Source: Pseudomonas shahriarae (GTDB lineage Bacteria; Pseudomonadota; Gammaproteobacteria; Pseudomonadales; Pseudomonadaceae). From it: 64,000 nucleotides of DNA. Location of the stretch: contig NZ_CP077085.1 in NCBI RefSeq assembly GCF_014268455.2, forward strand, positions 5,311,001 to 5,375,000, given 5' to 3'. Position 1 is the stretch's first letter; every line of letters starts with the position of its first letter. This document shows, in pieces, positions 19,950-29,155 of the stretch. Below the pieces are notes generated by a model, which did no database searches, was not told the DNA's origin, and saw only the letters and a list, made by a program, of their open reading frames with translations. A program made the position numbers and the translations under genes.

Positions 19950-22808
19950 TTACACAGCCTCCACAAGGGCGCGCACTTGCGCGGGAGAGCCCACGGCCAA
20001 GGCGTTTTGTGCGAGAGTCTGGGCCTCGCTCAGGGTGAATTCACGGACCCGGGCCTTGACCTCGGGAATGCTGCGGGCCGACACGCTCAACTCGTCGACG
20101 CCAAGGCCGACCAGCACCGGCACGGCCAGCGGGTCGGCCGCCAGCTCACCGCACACCCCGACCCATTTGCCATGGGCATGGGCGGCGCGCACGGTGATGT
20201 CGATCAGTTGCAGCACCGCCGGGTGCAGCCCGTCAGCCTGGGCCGACAGGGTGGGATGCCCACGGTCGATGGCCAGGGTGTACTGGGTCAGGTCATTGGT
20301 GCCAATGCTGAAAAAGTCCACTTCCTTGGCCAGTACTGGCGCCAGCAAGGCCGCCGAAGGCACTTCGATCATGATCCCCAGTTGCAGGTCCGCTACCGGG
20401 ATCTGCTCGCGCAGGCGCTCGGTCATGTCCCGGGCCTGGCGCCACTCATCGACGCTGCCGACCATGGGAAACATGATGCGCAGCGGGCGACCGTCCGCCG
20501 AACGCAACAGCGCACGCAGTTGGGTTTCCATGATCTGCGGGCGTTGCAGGGTCAGGCGGATGCCGCGCACACCCAGGAACGGGTTTTCTTCTTTGGCAAT
20601 CGGCCAGTAAGGCAGGGGTTTATCACCGCCCACATCCAGGGTGCGCACCACCAGCGGTCGCCCAGCCAGGCCGTCGAGCACCCGGCGGTATTCGGCTTCC
20701 TGGGTGGCTTCGTCCGGGGCCTGGGAATGGGCCATGAAAATCAGTTCGGTACGCAGCAGGCCAATGCCTTCGGCGCCCTGCTCGACCGCCGCCGCCACTC
20801 CTGCGCTTTCGCCGATATTGGCGAACACTTCCACGGCATGCCCATCACGGGTCATGGCCGGTTCATGGCGCTGGGCGGCGGCGGCCTGCAGGCGTTGTTC
20901 GCGGGTGTCGCGCTCCTGCGTGGCGCGCTGCAAGGTGCCGGCATCGGCATCCACATGCAGGCGCCCACGCTGGCCGTCGAGCAACAGTGGCGTGCCCGAG
21001 GCCAGCAGCAAGACCGCCGGCCCCGCGCCAACCAATGCGGGAATCCCCAGGGCGCGGGCGACGATGGCACTGTGGGCGGTGGCCCCCCCACGTGCGGTGA
21101 GGATCCCCGCCACGCGCGTCGGGTCGAGGCGCGCCACATCCGACGGGCCGACCTCATCCATCACCAGAATGTAAGGTTCGTCGGGCTCCTGCGGGGTGTC
21201 GATGCCACACAGTTGCGCCAGCACCCGCCGGCCGATATCCCGAAGGTCGGCGGCGCGTTCGGCGAGCAGCGCGTCCTGCAAGGACTCCTGCTGTTTGGCG
21301 GCCGCTTCGATCACGCTCATCCACGCCGCTTCGGCGCTTTCGCCTTGCTTGAGGCGGGTGTCGACTTCGTCGGTCAGTTCCGGGTCGTCGAGCATTTCCT
21401 GGTGGGTGATGAAAATCTCGCGGATCGCCTTGGACGTGCTGCGCTCGATCAAGCCCTGGATATCGTGGCGCACATCACGCAGCGCAGCGGATAGGCGCTC
21501 GCGCTCGGCGCTGGCCGACTCGCCCCGCAGTGGATAATCGAAAGGCTGCAACACTTGGATATGGGCCGGACCGATGGCGATCCCCGGTGCCGCAGGGATT
21601 GCCTGAATCAGGCTGCCGGAGAGCGGCGCACTGAGCGGTGGTTCGGCCTCGATAACTTCAACCCGTGCGCTGACGGCCGGCAGCGGCTCGACGTCTTCAC
21701 CGAGCCCCGCTTGCACAGCCGCCAGCAACGCCGGCAGCGCATCGTCGGCAATCGCCGGCTCGGCGACAAACTCCAGCACCTGGCCACGGCGGGCGCCGAG
21801 GCTGAGCAGCTTGCTCAAGCTCTTGACCGACACCGCGCCGCCCTGCCCGTCGACGATCCGCACGCGGATCTCGCCGTCGAAGCCCTTCGCCAGTTGCGCC
21901 AGGGCCTTGGCCGGCCGCGCATGCAGGCCGTGGGCATTGGCCAGGGCAATGCGTGCGCTGGGCCAGTCGGCGGGCAGTTCGCCACCCAGTACTTCGAGGA
22001 CCGCCCGGCTGCTGGTGGCGCGCCCCAGTTCCTGGCCGCGCCCTTCAATCAGCAAGGCGCACAGGCGCTCAAGCAGGGCCTGGTGGGCCTCACCGAGGCT
22101 GGCCAGGCAGAACAGGCCGCTCAATGGCTGGCCGAGGTAGCGCATGGGTTTGTCCGGGGTGACAAAGGCCAGGCCCGGGCGCTTGACCGTTTGTTCACTG
22201 TGCAGCCACCACAGGCCATCACCCAGGGGTAATGCATCGACTTGCTGCAACACGGCAGCAAAACCATTGCTCACGCAATCGGCCTGGCGCAACAGGCGCG
22301 CGCCGCGCCACACCAGTTCTTCAAAATCGTCGGCGGACACGCCCAGGCCGATCATCTGTGCATCCAGCGCCAGCTCCTGGGGCGCACCCTGCAGCAGTTT
22401 GAGCAAGGCGTCGGCCGAGGTGGCGCGGCACAGCGCCTGGCCCAGGTCGGTTTCACCGAGGGCGCGGGTCAGCAGTTGCAGCAGGCGCAGGTGTTCATCG
22501 GATTTGGCCGCGATGCCAATCGCCAGGTAGACGATCTGGCCATCACCCCAATCCACGCCTTGGGGAAATTGCAGCAGGCGCACGCCGGTGGCGAATACCT
22601 GGTCGCGGGTTTCGGGAGTGCCGTGGGGGATCGCAATACCTTGGCCAAGGAAGGTCGAGCCTTGCGCTTCACGGGCTTGCAGGCCGCTCAGGTAACCCTC
22701 GGCGACCAGGCCATCGGCCACCAGCTTTTCGGCGAGCAGTTGCAAGGCAGCAGACTTATCCACAGCCACCTGGCCCATGGATATCTGCTCTACGGTGAGC
22801 TCAAGCAT
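19950..22808 (-). CDS. fruB: Fructose PTS multiphosphoryl transfer protein (EIIA-HPr-EI)
   Basis: 952-residue three-module phosphocarrier. EIIA(Fru) at 1-~145 with active His62 (IAIPHGTPE), HPr module at about 285-370 (NAHGLHARPAK, active His), EI module from about 400 to the end (GGATAHSAIVAR phospho-His, LLRTELIFM, GVCGELAADP). Self-sufficient sugar PTS as is usual in pseudomonads, which have fructose as their main PTS sugar. AGGAGA precedes ATG. First gene of the operon, divergent from fruR with a Cra operator between. Confidence 0.96.
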   Translation of the reverse strand: MLELTVEQISMGQVAVDKSAALQLLAEKLVADGLVAEGYLSGLQAREAQGSTFLGQGIAIPHGTPETRDQVFATGVRLLQFPQGVDWGDGQIVYLAIGIAAKSDEHLRLLQLLTRALGETDLGQALCRATSADALLKLLQGAPQELALDAQMIGLGVSADDFEELVWRGARLLRQADCVSNGFAAVLQQVDALPLGDGLWWLHSEQTVKRPGLAFVTPDKPMRYLGQPLSGLFCLASLGEAHQALLERLCALLIEGRGQELGRATSSRAVLEVLGGELPADWPSARIALANAHGLHARPAKALAQLAKGFDGEIRVRIVDGQGGAVSVKSLSKLLSLGARRGQVLEFVAEPAIADDALPALLAAVQAGLGEDVEPLPAVSARVEVIEAEPPLSAPLSGSLIQAIPAAPGIAIGPAHIQVLQPFDYPLRGESASAERERLSAALRDVRHDIQGLIERSTSKAIREIFITHQEMLDDPELTDEVDTRLKQGESAEAAWMSVIEAAAKQQESLQDALLAERAADLRDIGRRVLAQLCGIDTPQEPDEPYILVMDEVGPSDVARLDPTRVAGILTARGGATAHSAIVARALGIPALVGAGPAVLLLASGTPLLLDGQRGRLHVDADAGTLQRATQERDTREQRLQAAAAQRHEPAMTRDGHAVEVFANIGESAGVAAAVEQGAEGIGLLRTELIFMAHSQAPDEATQEAEYRRVLDGLAGRPLVVRTLDVGGDKPLPYWPIAKEENPFLGVRGIRLTLQRPQIMETQLRALLRSADGRPLRIMFPMVGSVDEWRQARDMTERLREQIPVADLQLGIMIEVPSAALLAPVLAKEVDFFSIGTNDLTQYTLAIDRGHPTLSAQADGLHPAVLQLIDITVRAAHAHGKWVGVCGELAADPLAVPVLVGLGVDELSVSARSIPEVKARVREFTLSEAQTLAQNALAVGSPAQVRALVEAV

Positions 22809-22934
22809 GCCTTTCTCCTAGTTAGTGCGGGGTGCGCACTAGGTATTGTTTTGATTAAACCGTGCAAAAATAACTGACTGAGTGGTCAATTGGCAGTAGG
22901 CGCTCAGCAGCGATCATCGTAAAAATACGCCTGC

Positions 22935-22946
22935 TGAAACGTTTAA
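22935..22946. promoter_or_regulatory. Cra/FruR operator
   Basis: TGAAACGTTTAA is the exact reverse complement of TTAAACGTTTCA, the FruR/Cra site described for the P. putida fruB promoter. Placed between fruB and fruR, so it should mediate fructose-1-phosphate-relieved repression of fruBKA. A weaker match, GATTAAACCGTGC, lies near 22853. Confidence 0.85.
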
Positions 22947-23091
22947 TCTAGATTTTATGGCAGATTACTGGGTAATTCTGCATCCTTGAAGCACCGCTCG
23001 GCGCTTGAGTTGCGACAATGGTCGCGTGCAGGAATCGGTTACGATTGGACAAAATGTCGGGGCAAGCTCTAAAAAACAAGGAAATCCCGGT

Positions 23092-24087
23092 TTGAAACTC
23101 AGTGATATTGCACGCTTAGCCGGTGTGTCCGTGACCACCGCCAGCTACGTCATCAATGGCAAGGCCGCACAGCAACGGATCAGCACCGCCACCGTGGAAC
23201 GGGTGCGGGCGGTGGTCGAGGAGCACGGCTTTACCCCCAACCCCCAGGCCGCCGGCTTGCGCAGCCGGCACACGCGTACCTTGGGTTTTATCCTGCCGGA
23301 CCTGGAAAACCCCAGTTATGCACGGATCGCCAAGCTGTTGGAACAAGGCGCACGGGCCCGTGGCTATCAGTTGCTGATCGCCAGTTCCGATGACGATGCC
23401 GACAGCGAGCGCCAGTTGCTGCAACTGTTCCGCGCGCGGCGTTGCGATGCACTGTTCGTCGCCAGTTGCCTGCCCGCCAGCGATGACAGCTATCGCGAGC
23501 TGCAAGCCAAGGGCCTGCCGGTGATTGCCATCGACCGGGTGATGGACGCCGAGCAGTTCTGCTCGGTGGTCAGCGATGACCGCCAGGCCTGCCAGCAATT
23601 GACCAGCAGCCTGCTGCAACCCCTGCCCCGGCAGATCGTCCTGATCGGTGCCCGCCCCGAGCTGAGCATCAGCCAGGAGCGCGCGGCGGGTTTCCAGCAA
23701 GCGCTTGAAGACTTCAAAGGTGATGTGCTGGTCGAGCACGGCGAAGCCTTCAGCCGCGACTGCGGTCGCCAGTTGATGGAAGAACTCCTGCAACGCCTGG
23801 GGCATTTACCCGATGCATTGGTGACGACTTCCTACGTCCTGCTGCAAGGGGTGTTTGACGCGCTGCATGACTTCCCGCTCAAATCCCGGCCGCTGCGCCT
23901 GGGCACTTTTGGTGACACCCAGTTGCTGGACTTCCTGCCGCTGCCGGTCAACGCCATGGCCCAGCAGCACGCGCTGATCGCCGAGACGGCCCTGCGCCTG
24001 GCACTCGCGGCGATTGAAGAGCAACACTACCAGCCGGGTGTGCATGCCATTGGCCGGACCTTCAAGCAGCGGATTCACGAGATATAG
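23092..24087 (+). CDS. fruR: LacI-family regulator FruR/Cra
   Basis: 331-residue transcription factor: LacI helix-turn-helix LSDIARLAGVSVTTASYVINGKA at residues 2-24, then a periplasmic-binding-protein-like effector domain (LGFILPDLENPSYARIAKLL). Start TTG 23092 (AAGGAAA upstream) aligns with the family N-terminus MKLSDIARLAGVS; the in-frame ATG-side extension upstream is not family-like. In P. putida the effector is fructose-1-phosphate. Divergent from fruBKA; followed 2 bp later by the TatD gene. Confidence 0.93.
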   Translation: MKLSDIARLAGVSVTTASYVINGKAAQQRISTATVERVRAVVEEHGFTPNPQAAGLRSRHTRTLGFILPDLENPSYARIAKLLEQGARARGYQLLIASSDDDADSERQLLQLFRARRCDALFVASCLPASDDSYRELQAKGLPVIAIDRVMDAEQFCSVVSDDRQACQQLTSSLLQPLPRQIVLIGARPELSISQERAAGFQQALEDFKGDVLVEHGEAFSRDCGRQLMEELLQRLGHLPDALVTTSYVLLQGVFDALHDFPLKSRPLRLGTFGDTQLLDFLPLPVNAMAQQHALIAETALRLALAAIEEQHYQPGVHAIGRTFKQRIHEI

Positions 24088-24089
24088 AC

Positions 24090-24893
24090 ATGGAGCTGGT
24101 CGACAGCCACACCCACCTCGACTTCGAGGACTTCGACGCTGATCGCGACGAGGTGCTCAGGCACAGTCGCCAGCTCGGCGTGCGGCGCATGGTGGTGCTA
24201 GGGGTGTACCAGCGCAATTGGCAACGGCTATGGGACCTGGCACAACAGGACCCGGACCTGCACGGGGCCTTCGGCCTGCACCCGGTATACCTGGATGAGC
24301 ATCGCCCCGCAGACCTGATCGAGTTGGGCGACTGGCTGACCCGCCTCAAGGGCCATCGCCAACTCTGCGCCGTGGGTGAAATCGGCCTGGACTACTTCCT
24401 GGCGCACCTGGACCGCGAACGCCAGCAATCCCTGTTTGAAGCCCAGTTGCAGTTGGCCGTGGACTTCCAGTTGCCGGCGCTGCTGCATGTGCGGCGCAGC
24501 CATGCGGCCGTTATCGCCACCCTCAAGCGCATTCGCCTGCCCCGGGGCGGGATCATCCATGCCTTCGCCGGCAGCCGCGAAGAAGCCCGCGAATACATCA
24601 AGCTGGGGTTCAAGCTGGGCCTGGGCGGCGCGCCAACCTGGCCTCAGGCCCTGCGCATGCACAAGGTCATCGCCCAACTGCCGCTGGAATCAGTGGTGTT
24701 GGAAACCGACTCGCCGGACATGGCGCCCGCCATGTACCCCGGCCAACGCAATAGCCCGCAACACCTGCCGGCCATCTGCAGCGCCCTGGCCGAACTGATG
24801 GGCATCAGCCCTTCAGCGCTGGCCAAAGCGAGCACCCGCAACGCCTGCGAAGTGTTCCACTGGCCCGTCGATGACGGGGTTGACCGCCTCTAG
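24090..24893 (+). CDS. TatD-family metal-dependent deoxyribonuclease
   Basis: 267-residue TIM-barrel amidohydrolase-like nuclease. Metal ligands visible: H7 and H9 in DSHTHLDF, Glu in GEIGLDY, His in ALLHVRRSH and IIHAFAG, Asp in LETDSPDM. TatD proteins are Mg-dependent 3'-5' DNases/RNases. Starts 2 bp after fruR, so probably co-transcribed with it. The 3' end overlaps the opposite-strand membrane protein gene by 81 bp. Confidence 0.9.
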   Translation: MELVDSHTHLDFEDFDADRDEVLRHSRQLGVRRMVVLGVYQRNWQRLWDLAQQDPDLHGAFGLHPVYLDEHRPADLIELGDWLTRLKGHRQLCAVGEIGLDYFLAHLDRERQQSLFEAQLQLAVDFQLPALLHVRRSHAAVIATLKRIRLPRGGIIHAFAGSREEAREYIKLGFKLGLGGAPTWPQALRMHKVIAQLPLESVVLETDSPDMAPAMYPGQRNSPQHLPAICSALAELMGISPSALAKASTRNACEVFHWPVDDGVDRL

Positions 24894-25253
24894 CGTCAGG
24901 GTCATGCGGTGCCGGTGGCGGGCGTGGCGCAGGGTCAGGAAGTGAATCAGGATCGCCACCAGCGACACATTCAATTGCCCGATCTTGCTGATCAAGCCGA
25001 CCCACTCGACCACCAGGGCCACCAACAAGGCCACGCAGGTCAGCACCAGCATGCTCGGGCGCAGCAGGGCCAGGTTGTCCAGGGACTTCAACTGACGCAG
25101 TTGCCTGGGGCAATTGAGCAGCAGGACTTTGTGGCAATACGGGCAATCAAAGGGCTCGTTGAGTGCAATGGCATTGAGCTGCCAGGGCTTGAGCACAAAG
25201 GTGATATCGCAATGGGCGCAATGCCCTTTCACGCCTGGAGTTGTCGCGGTCAT
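24813..25253 (-). CDS. Zinc-ribbon membrane protein of unknown function
   Basis: 146 residues. Residues 11-51 contain two CxxC knuckles (CAHC and CPYC) of a zinc ribbon; two hydrophobic segments follow (about 67-88 and 92-106), then a His/Arg-rich run (RHARHRHR). Not recognised as a named family. The last ~27 codons overlap the tatD 3' end on the other strand, so the natural C-terminus may matter less; the Cys motifs and membrane segments argue that the gene is real. Confidence 0.65.
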   Translation of the reverse strand: MTATTPGVKGHCAHCDITFVLKPWQLNAIALNEPFDCPYCHKVLLLNCPRQLRQLKSLDNLALLRPSMLVLTCVALLVALVVEWVGLISKIGQLNVSLVAILIHFLTLRHARHRHRMTLTLEAVNPVIDGPVEHFAGVAGARFGQR

Positions 25254-25380
25254 GGCCCTGCCTCCCGGAAGCGCTGGATGGGGTGAAACAAATTCTCACC
25301 CAATCCCAGCGCAAAAAAAGCTCACGCGGGAAAACAGGACATGCACCACATAGCAAAGGGATAAAGCCTACAACCAAGTC

Positions 25381-27411
25381 TTACACGCGGAAGGCACCGA
25401 TCAGCTTTTTCAACTCAATCACCTGCAAGGACAATTGCCGGCTGGCCTCTTCGGTCTGGTGCGCGCCCTGGGCCGCGTGCTCGCCAGCCCGATTGATCTC
25501 GACGATATTCTGGTCGATGTCGTGGGCCACCGCCGTCTGCTGCTCCACCGCCGCCGCGATTTGCTGGTTCTGATCGACGATCATGCCCACCGCACCGAGG
25601 ATATTTTCCAGGGCCAACTGGACCTGTTCCGACTGCCCGACCGTGCCGCTGGCCATTTTATGGCTGCTGCCCATGGCCTTCACGGCCGCGCCGACGCCTT
25701 GGTGCAACTTGGCGATCATCTGCTCGATTTCTTCGGTGGAGTGCTGGGTGCGCCGGGCCAGGGTGCGCACCTCATCGGCCACCACGGCAAACCCACGCCC
25801 CTGCTCCCCCGCCCGCGCCGCCTCGATGGCCGCGTTCAGGGCCAGCAGGTTGGTTTGTTCGGCGATGCTCTTGATCACTTCCAGCACGCTGCTGATGGAT
25901 TGACTGTCGATGGCCAGTTGGTTGATCACCAGCACTGACTGGTCGATCTCCGATGCCAGTAGCGCGATGCTGCCCTGCTGGGATTGCACCAGGCCACGCC
26001 CGTTAAGGGTTTCATCGTTGACGCTATGGGCACTGCTGACAGCCGCCGCGGCACTGCGCGCCACTTCATGGGCAGTCGCCGACATCTGGTTCATGGCCGT
26101 CGCCACCTGCTCGATCTGGCTGCGCTGGCCCGACACCGCCTGATTGCTGCGCGCCGACACCGACTCCACCTGCCCGGCCTGATGCTCGACCTCCTGGACG
26201 GTCTGCCCTACCCGCTCGATCAGGTCGTGGATTTTCGCCACGGTGCCATTGAACACTTCGCCCAATTCACCCAGCTCATCGCGACTCTGGGACTTGAAGC
26301 TGACAGTCATGTCCCCGGCAGCGACCTTATCCATCATTGCCCCCAGGTGGCGCAGGGTGGTGCGGGTCGAGGCGTAGAAGCCGCCGTACAGATAGAAAAT
26401 CAACAAGAACACCGCCGCCAGCGCTGTGACCAGCAGCACCATGTGCGTACGGTTCTGGGCCAGGCGCTGCTGCAGTTGCTGGTCGAGGAAGGACAGGGTC
26501 GCGTCGTCCAGTTGATAGGTCTTGGCCATCAAGGCCGTCACTTCGTCATAGAAGGTCTGCCACGGCGCCTCCAGGGTTTCGGCCATCACCACCTGCTCTT
26601 CAAACAGCTCGCTGCCCTGCTTGAGGCTGGCCTGGCTGGCTTGGGCCAAGGCATCCAGTGAACCATGGGCGGCCTTGCTGGAGCCCAGGGCGTCCTGCAC
26701 TTTCAAACCGTATTCCGCCTGGAGTTTTTCCAGTTGCTGCAGCAGTTCGTCAAAACGCGTGCTGGACGATGAGTTGAGAAAACCCTGGCCCAGGGAATAT
26801 GCGCCCATGGCCCGGCCTTCGCCCAGGGTCTGGGTGACTTGCGGAGTGACGCTGGTAATCAGTTCGCTGAGTTGGCGCACGTCGCCCTGGACATCACGAC
26901 TCAACCCCGACTGGCTGGCAATGATCTGGCTGAACATCTGCGCCTTGTTCAGCAACTTGCCGATCAAGGCACTTTTGCTCAGCAGTGAAGACTCGCTTTG
27001 CTGGGCCTTGAAGGCCGCAATCATCTCATCGCGCTTGCCCTCGAACACCGCGACCTGCTCGGGATCGGTCGTCATCGCCTGGAAACCTTGCAGACGTTCC
27101 AGTACGCGCTGCTCCAAAGCGCTGATTTGACTTTCGATATCCCCCGCCTTGCCCGCCTGCCCAAGGGTGGCGTTGATCTGCACCTGATTGTTCAGGGTTT
27201 CCAGGTCGCGCCGCAGGATCAGGCTGCTGCCCAACAGGTCCAGGCTCTGCAACTCAACCTGCGTGCCCTGGAACTCACGCCAGGAATCGCGGACCAGGTA
27301 ATAGTTGGTCACCAGCATGGGCAGGAAAAACAACACACTGATCAGGCTGAACTTCATGCCGAAGCTCAGGCGATTCATCAGCGCGATGGCGGGATAGAGC
27401 AAGCTCTTCAC
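25381..27411 (-). CDS. Methyl-accepting chemotaxis protein
   Basis: 676-residue transmembrane chemoreceptor. TM1 at about residues 19-41, a long all-helical periplasmic sensor region (~42-325), TM2 at about 327-347, HAMP (~348-400, with AAGDMTV and SRDELGELG), then the cytoplasmic signalling domain with the invariant hairpin tip [20 protein letters not shown]. The ligand domain resembles four-helix or helical-bimodular sensors rather than Cache. No CheR/CheB pentapeptide at the C-terminus (ends IGAFRV). Single gene; a homologue occupies the same place upstream of ampE in P. aeruginosa. Ligand unknown. Confidence 0.93.
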   Translation of the reverse strand: MKSLLYPAIALMNRLSFGMKFSLISVLFFLPMLVTNYYLVRDSWREFQGTQVELQSLDLLGSSLILRRDLETLNNQVQINATLGQAGKAGDIESQISALEQRVLERLQGFQAMTTDPEQVAVFEGKRDEMIAAFKAQQSESSLLSKSALIGKLLNKAQMFSQIIASQSGLSRDVQGDVRQLSELITSVTPQVTQTLGEGRAMGAYSLGQGFLNSSSSTRFDELLQQLEKLQAEYGLKVQDALGSSKAAHGSLDALAQASQASLKQGSELFEEQVVMAETLEAPWQTFYDEVTALMAKTYQLDDATLSFLDQQLQQRLAQNRTHMVLLVTALAAVFLLIFYLYGGFYASTRTTLRHLGAMMDKVAAGDMTVSFKSQSRDELGELGEVFNGTVAKIHDLIERVGQTVQEVEHQAGQVESVSARSNQAVSGQRSQIEQVATAMNQMSATAHEVARSAAAAVSSAHSVNDETLNGRGLVQSQQGSIALLASEIDQSVLVINQLAIDSQSISSVLEVIKSIAEQTNLLALNAAIEAARAGEQGRGFAVVADEVRTLARRTQHSTEEIEQMIAKLHQGVGAAVKAMGSSHKMASGTVGQSEQVQLALENILGAVGMIVDQNQQIAAAVEQQTAVAHDIDQNIVEINRAGEHAAQGAHQTEEASRQLSLQVIELKKLIGAFRV

Positions 27412-27582
27412 AGATGAACTCCCTTTTCTTTTATTTTTATTGAAGGCGCAGGGCAGCGGCAGAAAGCCACTATTGGGCGCGCTGTCTGTATAGCTTAAAT
27501 CGGCGGGAAGTTTTGTAACTTAAGGTTAACGCGATCGGCGGGGCCTGGCGGCCGACCGATTTTTGAAGCCACTACGGGCTCT

Positions 27583-27686
27583 TTGTGGGAGCGGGCTTGT
27601 GTGGGAGCGGTGTGTCAGTACCGGATTTTTTGACTGCTACACCGCATCGCGGGCAAGCCCGCTCCCACACAAGCCCGCTCCCACAA
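27583..27686. repeat. Nested REP palindrome with perfect 26-bp arms
   Basis: Arms 27583-27608 and 27661-27686 are exact reverse complements. Each arm carries two tandem GTGGGAGCG-type cores (TGTGGGAGC twice), i.e. a REP pair inserted in, or duplicated within, another REP pair. Spacer ~52 bp. Sits between the chemoreceptor start and the ampE stop. Confidence 0.88.
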
Positions 27687-27696
27687 GAGGTGTTTT

Positions 27697-28533
27697 TCAG
27701 GGCAGGACGGTCCAGATCGCAAACCCGGCGTACCACAACACGGCCGCTCGCAGCAGCAGTTCCCACAACCGATCCAGGCTGTTGATCCCTTCGGCACCGA
27801 CCACCGGCGCAGGAATTTCGCCGGCCACCAGGCCAACCTTTTCCACCAACTGCGCCGCACTGATATCCCAGTTCAACAGTTCATGCAGCATTACCCGGCT
27901 GACCGCGACAAAATTGCCGACCAAGGCAAAGCTCGCCGCCAGCAACCGCACCGGCAACCAGTCGAACGCATGGCGCAATTGCCCGGCGCGCTCGACCACC
28001 AGCGGGTTCTGCCCGTGTTCACTGGCCAGGGCCAACAGGCGGTAGGCCAGGGCCACCACCGGGCCGAGGAGGAAGTACCAGAAAATCACCGCAAAAAAAC
28101 TCTGATAGGCCTGCCACAGCAAATGGCCCTGGACCCGCTCCAGCAGTTGCTCGCCGCTGTCGGCGCCAATGCCCAGGTCACGTTCGGCAACGTGTTCAGC
28201 GGCTTGCAAGTCACCCCGGCGCCAGGCATCGCGAAACGGCCCCAACTGGCCCAGCAAATCGCCGCGGCCCAGGCTGTAGATCACCACCAACAGGTGCACC
28301 GGCAGCGCCAGCAAACCATAGGCCAGCGGCTCCAGGACCAGCAGTAACAGCCCCAGCAATGCCACCGGCAGCAACACCAGCAGCGCCAGGATCAGCCAGG
28401 GTTGTTTGCCCAGCCGCGCGCTCGACTCAAGCCGAGCCAGTTGGCGCAGCCAACGGCCATCACGCTGTACCCGCTGACGCAAGGCCGAGAACTTCTCGAT
28501 CCACACTGCCAGCACCAACACCAGGAAACTCAT
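27697..28533 (-). CDS. ampE: AmpE-like inner-membrane protein
   Basis: 278-residue polytopic membrane protein (four hydrophobic segments, around residues 1-12, 62-90, 143-165 and at the C-terminus), matching the AmpE/CobD-like family. It lies directly downstream of ampD and overlaps it by 4 bp (ATGA), the canonical ampDE operon. AmpE's biochemical role is unsettled; it is proposed to sense or transduce cell-wall signals. Start MSFLVLVLAVWIEKF chosen because of the overlap and the family N-terminus. Confidence 0.92.
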   Translation of the reverse strand: MSFLVLVLAVWIEKFSALRQRVQRDGRWLRQLARLESSARLGKQPWLILALLVLLPVALLGLLLLVLEPLAYGLLALPVHLLVVIYSLGRGDLLGQLGPFRDAWRRGDLQAAEHVAERDLGIGADSGEQLLERVQGHLLWQAYQSFFAVIFWYFLLGPVVALAYRLLALASEHGQNPLVVERAGQLRHAFDWLPVRLLAASFALVGNFVAVSRVMLHELLNWDISAAQLVEKVGLVAGEIPAPVVGAEGINSLDRLWELLLRAAVLWYAGFAIWTVLP

Positions 28534-29093
28534 TGTGCATGTCCTCCATCCTGCAAGGCGCCGCGAAAACGCGCCCAATCAAAAGCCGGTCCAGGATCGG
28601 TCTTGCGTCCTGGGGCGATGTCACTATGACCGCAAATGCGCTGGTGCGTGATGCCCGGGTAGGCGGCCAGCAATTGGCGACTCAGTTCGATCAGGGAATG
28701 GTACTGGGCGTCGGTAAAGGGTTGGTCGTCGGTCCCTTCAAGCTCGATCCCCAGGGAAAAGTCATTGCAGGTCTCGCGCCCCTCGAAACAGGAGACGCCA
28801 GCATGCCAGGCACGGTCCCGGCAGGAGACAAATTGCGTCACCGTACCATCACGCTCAATCAGAAAATGCGCGGATACCCGTAGGTCAGCGATGCCTGCAA
28901 AGTAGGGATGTTCCGTGACATCCAGACGATTCTGGAAAAACGCCTGCACTTTGCCCGTGGCGAACTGGGCCGGCGGCAAACTGATGTTGTGCACCACCAA
29001 CAGGGAAATCTCGCCGCCTGGGCGTTCATTGAAGTTGGGCGACGGGCAATGGGCAATGCCCTGGCACCAACCGCTGGTGGGGTCCAACTGCAT
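28530..29093 (-). CDS. ampD: 1,6-anhydro-N-acetylmuramyl-L-alanine amidase
   Basis: 187-residue cytosolic zinc amidase of cell-wall recycling; removes stem peptides from anhydro-muropeptides and so keeps AmpR-controlled beta-lactamase low. Zinc ligands: His in LLVVHNISLP (about residue 35), His in RICGHSDIAPGRKTDPG and the Asp of the same motif near the C-terminus. No signal peptide, as expected for AmpD rather than AmiD. Overlaps ampE. Confidence 0.95.
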   Translation of the reverse strand: MQLDPTSGWCQGIAHCPSPNFNERPGGEISLLVVHNISLPPAQFATGKVQAFFQNRLDVTEHPYFAGIADLRVSAHFLIERDGTVTQFVSCRDRAWHAGVSCFEGRETCNDFSLGIELEGTDDQPFTDAQYHSLIELSRQLLAAYPGITHQRICGHSDIAPGRKTDPGPAFDWARFRGALQDGGHAQ

Positions 29094-29155
29094 ACAGGTT
29101 CCTTGCGCACGACTTGGGAGCGCTCAGTATGCCGTGATACGCAGGGTGGTTGCGA

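Noticed and set aside
27572..27785. Small open frames across the nested REP
   Set aside because: They arise from REP sequence (GTGGGAGC repeats) and are not coding.
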